A stretch of 34,928 nucleotides of DNA from positions 1 to 34,928 of the forward strand of contig CAYQJS010000056.1 of NCBI GenBank assembly GCA_964417895.1, in the 5' to 3' direction. This document shows positions 30,231-34,928 of the stretch, in pieces. Every line of letters starts with the position of its first letter. The stretch's first letter is position 1. Source of the stretch: CAYQJS01 sp964417895. Lineage in GTDB: Bacteria; Chloroflexota; UBA6077; SHYK01. The notes under the pieces are model-generated. The model worked only from the letters and a program-made list of their open reading frames with translations. It searched no databases and was not told the DNA's origin. Position numbers and translations under genes: made by a program.

Positions 30231-32786
30231 GTGTCCGGCAGCTTCGTGCCGCTAGCCCGCGAAGGTCGGCGGGAGGCGGGTAACGCGAAAGGCCCGCGAG
30301 GGTTGGGACCCAGCTTCTTCACGCATCGCGGGCGTTGGCTGATTGCCTTCGCAGTGATAGCCGGTATTGGCGCCTCCGCCCACTTCGCGCTCACAGAGAC
30401 GGGGGCCCTGGATCTGGGGCTCACCGCTCGACCAGACGGCGGCGAGTTGGTTATTGAGCGAGTGCATCCGGCCGGGTGGGCCTGGTATCTCGGGCTCCGA
30501 CCGGGAGACCTGGTCGTAGCTGTCGACGGCCGCCCCATCGATCCCAGTGATGGCGAATCGCTCCTCAAGACGGCCTCCCTGGTGGAGGTTCGATCGTCTT
30601 CCGGCGAACACCGAATGGTCCCCCTCCCTACCCGCACGGGTCCGACCACTGTCCTCCAGAAGTTGGCCTTCCTAGGACTCGCCTTCGCCCTGGCCGGGAT
30701 AGGGGGATCGGTGTTCGCCATCGCCAGGAACCTCTGGGCCCCAGCCGCCTTTCTGGCTTTCTCCGCTTCCGGAGCCGCAACCCTCACGGCAACCGTCGGC
30801 CAGGCGTCAGGCGAACTCTGGGCGTTCGACGCTACATATGTAGGGGTCGTGTCGTTCGGTGTCTCGACTGTATGGCTTTTCCTTAAGTTCCCCGTCGACC
30901 GGCTCGCGACCCCGTGGGCGCGCTGGCTTGGTGCTGCCGCACTCGGCATTCATGTCGGCCTCATCGGCACGTATCTGATAGCTATCACGCTGAATTCATG
31001 GGTCTACGACATGCTCCAGAGGGCCACGTTCGGTGTCCTCGCTGCGGATCTGCTTATCGCCGTCGCGTTCGTAGTGGCGCCGCTTGCCGGAGAAGAGCGA
31101 CAGCGGGCGCAGAACGGCCTGCGGCTTCTGGGGCTAGGCGTCGTGGTCGCATTGGGACCTTTGGCGCTCCTTTGTGCGGCGCCAAGCTTCGTCGGGCTCG
31201 ACCACCTCATGAGTCCGGAAGTCGCAATCTTGGGCCTGGCCGCGCTCCCCGCCGTTATCGGAGCCAGCCTGCTCGCCCGCGAGTTCATGGGCATCATTCG
31301 GTTTGTGCGGCGCGGACTGGTTGCGCTAGCAGTCTGGCTGGCGCTCGTCGGGGCCCTCACCCTCACGGTTGAGGTGGTGGGCGAGGTGGAGGCCATAGAG
31401 CCGCTCCTTCATTCAATACCGTTCCTGCTTGCGGTCCTTGCACTGGTGTTTCTGCCTATTCAGCGGATGCTGAGAGGTAAGTTAGAACACGCCCTCTTCC
31501 CCGACGTCTACGATTACGCTGAAACCCTGCGGCAAATCAGTGAGGATCTCGTCCGCGTTTCCGACGTTGAGTCGCTGACGGCGCGTGCCCTCCGCCGAGT
31601 CGGAAGAGCGTTGAACCTGGCGTGGGCGGCAATCACCCGCGATGGTCCTGTGCACGCAGTCCTCGACTCCTGGGGTGCGCCGCCTCCGGGTCTGGACGCC
31701 GGCCCGGGCACCGAGGCCCGCAGCCGGATCGCCTACTCGCTGCCCCTGCGGTCGGGTCCGCGTGTTATGGGGCGCCTGATTGTGGGGCCCAAGAATCGGG
31801 ATGTTGAGCTGAGCCCCGAAGATTTCAAGATGGTGGAGACGGTAGCGCCCATGATGGCCGCGGCCCTTGAAAGGACAGAGCTCCTTGGGCAATTGCGGGA
31901 GCAGGTGGCAACCCTCGCCCAGCGGCAGCGGGAGCTTGCCGCCCTCAACGCTCGACTTGTGGAAACACAGGAGTTGGAGCGGTCGCGGCTAGCTCTCGAC
32001 GTGCACGACGATCCCCTGCAACGCGCGATCCTCCTTGCGCGGGAGTTGGGCCAGGCCGACGGCCATCCCGCCGAGGCTGGCAGGTGGAACGGCCAGATTC
32101 GTGAGATCATCACATCACTTCGAGCGATTTGCGCTGGCCTTGAACCGCCGCTCCTTCGAGATCTCGGGCTGCCCGCTGGCCTGGACTGGCTCCTGGGGGA
32201 GTTTCGTGCCCGATCAGAGGTGGAGGCTTCGCTCGAGGTGCACGCGGGCGAGGTGCAGGCGACTGACAGCGCATCTCCTGAGCGGCTCGATCCAGGGCTC
32301 GAACTCGCCCTCTATCGCGTGGCCCAGGAGGCCCTGAACAACTGCGCCAAACATGCGGATTCCGCTCACGTTTGTATCCGCCTCTGCATCGCTGACGAGC
32401 AGATCACCCTTGACATCGAAGATGACGGAAAGGGTTTCCCCGCGGACGGACGGGGACCATGGGTGCCACCGCACCTCGGGATTCTAGGGATGCGAGAGAG
32501 GCTGGGGCTCTGGTCGGGCTCCGTAGAGATCCGCGCAAGAGAAGGCGGAGGGACTCAGGTCAGGGCCAGCGTGCCCAGGAAGGAAAGTGATGCGCTTGAC
32601 CTCGAGCAGCCACATCCACATCGGCATAGCGGACGATCACCCGATGGTGCGGGAGGGGACGGAGGCGCTTCTTCGCGGGAGCGAAGGGATGATCGCCCAC
32701 TGGTCCGTCGGCGACGGAGCTTCGTGCCTACGCATGATTCGAGAACGCCCTCCCGACATTCTTCTTCTCGACCTGCATCTCCCTGA
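30231..32786 (+). CDS. PDZ-containing membrane sensor histidine kinase, NarX/DesK-like core
   Basis: A first membrane helix (WLIAFAVIAGIGASAHFAL) is followed by a PDZ-like domain (LVIERVHPAGWAWYLGLRPGDLVVAVDGRPID, about residues 80-115), then about eight hydrophobic helices to residue ~415 and a GAF-like region (YAETLRQISEDLVRVSDVESL). The kinase core is of the HisKA_3 type: phospho-acceptor His592 in LALDVHDDPLQ, N-box EALNNCAKHA near 700, then IEDDGKGFP and LGILGMRERLGL. It acts on the NarL-type regulator encoded next. The frame runs 197 bases into that gene and its last ~65 residues are Arg/Ser-rich nonsense. A one-base change near 32570-32590 would give a normal TGATG overlap. GTG 30231 is the apparent start; no strong ribosome-binding site. 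Confidence 0.85.
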   Translation: MSGSFVPLAREGRREAGNAKGPRGLGPSFFTHRGRWLIAFAVIAGIGASAHFALTETGALDLGLTARPDGGELVIERVHPAGWAWYLGLRPGDLVVAVDGRPIDPSDGESLLKTASLVEVRSSSGEHRMVPLPTRTGPTTVLQKLAFLGLAFALAGIGGSVFAIARNLWAPAAFLAFSASGAATLTATVGQASGELWAFDATYVGVVSFGVSTVWLFLKFPVDRLATPWARWLGAAALGIHVGLIGTYLIAITLNSWVYDMLQRATFGVLAADLLIAVAFVVAPLAGEERQRAQNGLRLLGLGVVVALGPLALLCAAPSFVGLDHLMSPEVAILGLAALPAVIGASLLAREFMGIIRFVRRGLVALAVWLALVGALTLTVEVVGEVEAIEPLLHSIPFLLAVLALVFLPIQRMLRGKLEHALFPDVYDYAETLRQISEDLVRVSDVESLTARALRRVGRALNLAWAAITRDGPVHAVLDSWGAPPPGLDAGPGTEARSRIAYSLPLRSGPRVMGRLIVGPKNRDVELSPEDFKMVETVAPMMAAALERTELLGQLREQVATLAQRQRELAALNARLVETQELERSRLALDVHDDPLQRAILLARELGQADGHPAEAGRWNGQIREIITSLRAICAGLEPPLLRDLGLPAGLDWLLGEFRARSEVEASLEVHAGEVQATDSASPERLDPGLELALYRVAQEALNNCAKHADSAHVCIRLCIADEQITLDIEDDGKGFPADGRGPWVPPHLGILGMRERLGLWSGSVEIRAREGGGTQVRASVPRKESDALDLEQPHPHRHSGRSPDGAGGDGGASSRERRDDRPLVRRRRSFVPTHDSRTPSRHSSSRPASP

Positions 32787-33288
32787 CATGCGCGGGCTGG
32801 AAGTGGCCCGGCGCGTTCGAGAAGATGCTCCCGGCGTGAAGGTGATTATTCTGACGGGTTACGATTATCGCGCCTACCGCCGAGAGCTCGAGCGCATGGG
32901 GATATCTGTCTTCGTCGACAAGGCCGCCGCGGGCCGAGACATCCTCAACGCCATTGACAAGGCCGCCCAGAGCGAGGCTCCTACTCCGGGCCCCAGCGAC
33001 CCGGAGTCCGTTCAGAAACCGTTGACGCCGCGGGAACGAGAAGTGCTCACCTTGATGGCGCAGGGCCGCCGAAACCCTGAAATCGCGGAGGCGCTGTGCG
33101 TGTCGTTGAAAACCGTCGAGTTCCACGTCAGCAACATCTTGAACGAGCTCGGAGCCCGGTCGCGGCTGGAAGCGGTGATCAATGCTCAAGCCTATGGCCT
33201 GCTGCCTCCCGCGCTGGCGCCGCCAGCCGGCAGCGAGGCGACGGCGAACGAGGCCGTGGTGCACGTGGAAACCATGAGCTTGCGATAA
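32590..33288 (+). CDS. NarL/FixJ-type response regulator, 232 aa
   Basis: The receiver domain has the acidic pair in IGIADDHPMVREGTEALL (about residues 11-28), the phospho-acceptor Asp61 in ILLLDLHLPDMRG, the Thr in VIILTGYD and the Lys in VFVDKAAAG. A linker (SEAPTPGPSDPES) leads into a LuxR-type helix-turn-helix (LTPREREVLTLMAQGRRNPEIAEALCVSLKTVEFHVSNILNELGARSRLEAV, about 140-191). It is therefore a DNA-binding regulator switched by the upstream kinase. ATG 32590 has AGGAAGG six bases upstream; GTG 32587 is possible. The next gene region is a tandem-repeat array and a secreted repetitive protein, which may be a target, although nothing in the sequence proves this. Confidence 0.9.
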   Translation: MRLTSSSHIHIGIADDHPMVREGTEALLRGSEGMIAHWSVGDGASCLRMIRERPPDILLLDLHLPDMRGLEVARRVREDAPGVKVIILTGYDYRAYRRELERMGISVFVDKAAAGRDILNAIDKAAQSEAPTPGPSDPESVQKPLTPREREVLTLMAQGRRNPEIAEALCVSLKTVEFHVSNILNELGARSRLEAVINAQAYGLLPPALAPPAGSEATANEAVVHVETMSLR

Positions 33289-33426
33289 CTGACCTTGTTG
33301 CTGGCACCCGTCGTGGTACGCTGGCGTATCTGCCGCCACCACAAGTGCGAGCACCAGGCGCAAGTCCCCTATTAAGAGTTCTCATCTGGCCATCATTTAG
33401 CGTAATTGGCCGGTAGTGTAGTGGCA

Positions 33427-33725
33427 GCGACCTTGGGCGCATACTTTGCAGCAGAAGTTAAAGGCCTTTCACTTGTGGCAGGATCACTCTTGGGAGCGTA
33501 TACTTCGCGGTCAGGGTTAAGGGAATTTCATCTCATGACGGGGTCGAGTTGTCATAACCATCTCGATTGTGGCTGGAGTCACCCCTCCGGCGCATACTCC
33601 ACGACAGCAGTTAAAGGAACTTCATCTTGTGGCGGGATCGCGCTGGGCGTATACTTCGCGGCAGAGTTAAAGGAAGTTCATCTTGTGACGGGGTCACGCT
33701 AGTCGCATATACTTCGCCAGCGACC
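33427..33725 (+). repeat. degenerate ~58-bp tandem repeat array
   Basis: Five units share the succession GGCGTATACTTCGCGGCAG, GTTAAAGGAACTTCATCTTG, TGGCGGGATC. The ATACTT marker falls at 33441, 33500, 33594, 33651 and 33709: spacings of 59, 94, 57 and 58, so one interval carries a ~36-bp insertion. The last unit is partial. Confidence 0.8.
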
Positions 33726-33977
33726 AGCCTGAGGGTTTACCCGAGGATTCTCGAAACAAAGGAGCCACGGTTCACACAGCGGCGAATCGCCGAGAGAGTG
33801 GAGGTGCGCTAGCGGCTGCTTGCCAGAACCGACGATGGGGCGGTTAATTGGATGTCCTACCCCTGCAGCCGCACGCAAGGAATGAGCCGTACGCAGCCAG
33901 TATCCTTGGGCCTTTGGGGGGTCCGCCGGCTTGCAGACGGACGCGGGTACCAACCCAGCACCTCAACAGACAACATC

Positions 33978-34005
33978 GGGTGGCGGTTCTGTGGGTGGCG
34001 GTTCT
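33978..34005 (+). repeat. 13-bp direct repeat upstream of the terminal gene
   Basis: GGGTGGCGGTTCT occurs at 33978-33990 and 33993-34005, ending 18 bases before the start codon and immediately ahead of the ribosome-binding site. It could be part of the 5' untranslated region or a regulator site. Confidence 0.55.
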
Positions 34006-34023
34006 CATAGAAGGAGGCACAAG

Positions 34024-34928
34024 AATGTTGCGTGCGCTCGTAACGTGGCTCGTGGCGCTTGGGGTTATTTACGCCAGCAGTCTAGGGCTGGCCGGGCCCT
34101 TTGCGGCGGCCCGGATAGTCGAAGCCGCGTCCCTAGCAGCTTCTTCCACTGGGGATGATGACTGCCCGCCCACTGAACCGACGAAAACCCCAGAACCTAC
34201 GAAGACTCCAGATGCGACGAAGACTCCAGATCCGACGAGGCCCCCAGAACCGACGAAGCCTCCCCAAGACGACAAGGACGACAAAGACAAGAAAGACGAC
34301 AAGGACGACAAAGACAAGAAAGACGACAAGGACGACAAGGACAAGAAGGACGACAAGGACGACAAGGACAAGAAGGACGACAAGGACAAGAAAGACGATA
34401 GGAACGACGACAAGAAAGACGATAGGAACGACGACAAGATAGACGATAGGAACGACGACAAGAAGGACGACAAGAAGGACGACGACAGGAAGGACGATAG
34501 GAACGACAACAGGAACGACGACAAAAAGGACGATAAGAAGGACGACAACAAATTCGGCCAGACTAACGGCAGCGAGGCCGCGCGATGGATGTTCACCTTC
34601 ACCCCCAAAGATGACGCCAACAATGGCGACGGGCCCGGCAAGGGCGACGGCAAGAATAGCGACGGCAAGAATGGCGACGGCAAGAATGGCGACGGCAAGA
34701 ATGGCGACGGCAAGAATGGCGATGGCAAGAATGGCGACGGCAAGAACGGTGAGTGCCCCCCACCTCCGCCGCCCCCGACTGAGGTCACGAAGACCCCGAC
34801 TGAGGTGACGAAGACCCCCACCGAGGTGACCAAGACCCCGACTGAGGTCACGAAGACCCCCACCGAGGTCACGAAGACCCCCACCGAGGTCACCAAGACC
34901 CCCACCGAGGTCACCAAGACCCCCACCG
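34024..34928 (+). CDS. secreted Asp/Lys-rich repetitive protein, 3' end outside window
   Basis: ATG 34024 is preceded by AGAAGGAGG at seven bases, a near-ideal ribosome-binding site. The first ~36 residues form a signal peptide (MLRALVTWLVALGVIYASSL, then LAGPFAAARIVEAAS). The mature chain is low complexity throughout: Thr/Pro-rich TKTPEPTKTPDATKTP (about 50-78), about 95 residues made almost only of Asp, Lys, Asn and Arg (DDKDDKDKK-type repeats), a short non-repetitive island with AARWMFTFTPKDD (about 187-200), eight or so GDGKN pentamers, a poly-Pro stretch after a single Cys, and PTEVTKT heptamers still open at 34928. This suggests an extended, charged cell-surface or extracellular protein, perhaps a stalk, matrix or metal-binding polymer. 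No sorting signal is visible because the gene is cut by the window end. Confidence 0.8.

Larger units (their letters stand above)
33289..34023. other. long non-coding stretch upstream of the terminal gene
   Basis: Contains the ~58-bp tandem array (33427-33725) and a 13-bp direct repeat (33978-34005). A 98-residue open frame across the array (33406-33702) is repetitive only because the DNA is. No convincing gene is seen. Confidence 0.5.

Noticed and set aside
33406..33702. Short plus-strand open frame with internal amino-acid repeats
   Set aside because: The repetition comes from the ~58-bp DNA array; units shift frame between some repeats and there is no ribosome-binding site.
34069..34926. 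Minus-strand open frame with SSFLSSFLSSF repeats
   Set aside because: It is the antisense reading of the Asp/Lys repeats; the plus strand has the ribosome-binding site and signal peptide.

Overview
The window looks like a fragment of a GC-rich bacterial chromosome, probably a draft or metagenome assembly because positions 13646-13655 are a run of ten N. No single taxonomic marker gene is present. The dense hairpin repeats, orphan peptide-type binding lipoproteins, extradiol and cupin dioxygenases and the sequence style of the ssrA/smpB/ctpA block would fit a Chloroflexota lineage. That is an inference of moderate confidence only.

Region by region. 1-4690 is less GC-rich and reads as accessory DNA: unrecognised genes, a frameshifted gene, a DUF2971 protein and a VapBC-type toxin-antitoxin pair. 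It abuts the 3' end of the tmRNA gene, a classic integration site. 4690-7096 is a compact minus-strand quality-control block: C-terminal processing protease (ctpA), smpB (1-nt overlap) and ssrA with its own terminator. 7585-9782 holds a tyrosine recombinase and a secreted helical protein. 9787-15164 holds two paralogous SBP_bac_5 lipoproteins, an RpiB-family isomerase and an ApaH-type phosphatase; no permease genes are visible. 15309-18978 is a three-gene minus-strand operon (bicupin dioxygenase-like, NMT1/THI5-like binding protein, MFS exporter) bracketed by inverted copies of one ~90-bp double-hairpin repeat.

19166-20993 is a DUF2157 gene overlapping a GDYXXLXY gene that carries an in-frame stop in its membrane anchor. 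21185-23653 has a stand-alone Clp N-domain protein and a DUF262+HNH (GmrSD-like) putative defence protein. 23940-27749 is a minus-strand set: LigB-type extradiol dioxygenase, a small protein, and a xanthine-dehydrogenase-type molybdenum subunit. Divergent from it, 27954-29767 is a translationally coupled pair: a small protein resembling a detached protease prodomain, then an S8 subtilisin-like protease. 29768-30230 holds three strong inverted repeats. 30231-33288 is a PDZ-containing sensor kinase with a NarL-type regulator. 33289-34023 holds a degenerate ~58-bp tandem array, and the window ends inside a secreted, extremely repetitive Asp/Lys-rich protein.

The most promising possibly undescribed items are the prodomain-like protein plus S8 protease pair, the terminal polyampholyte surface protein with the repeat array in front of it, and the repeat architecture (nested hairpin elements and several unrelated tracts that all have a 7-bp period).
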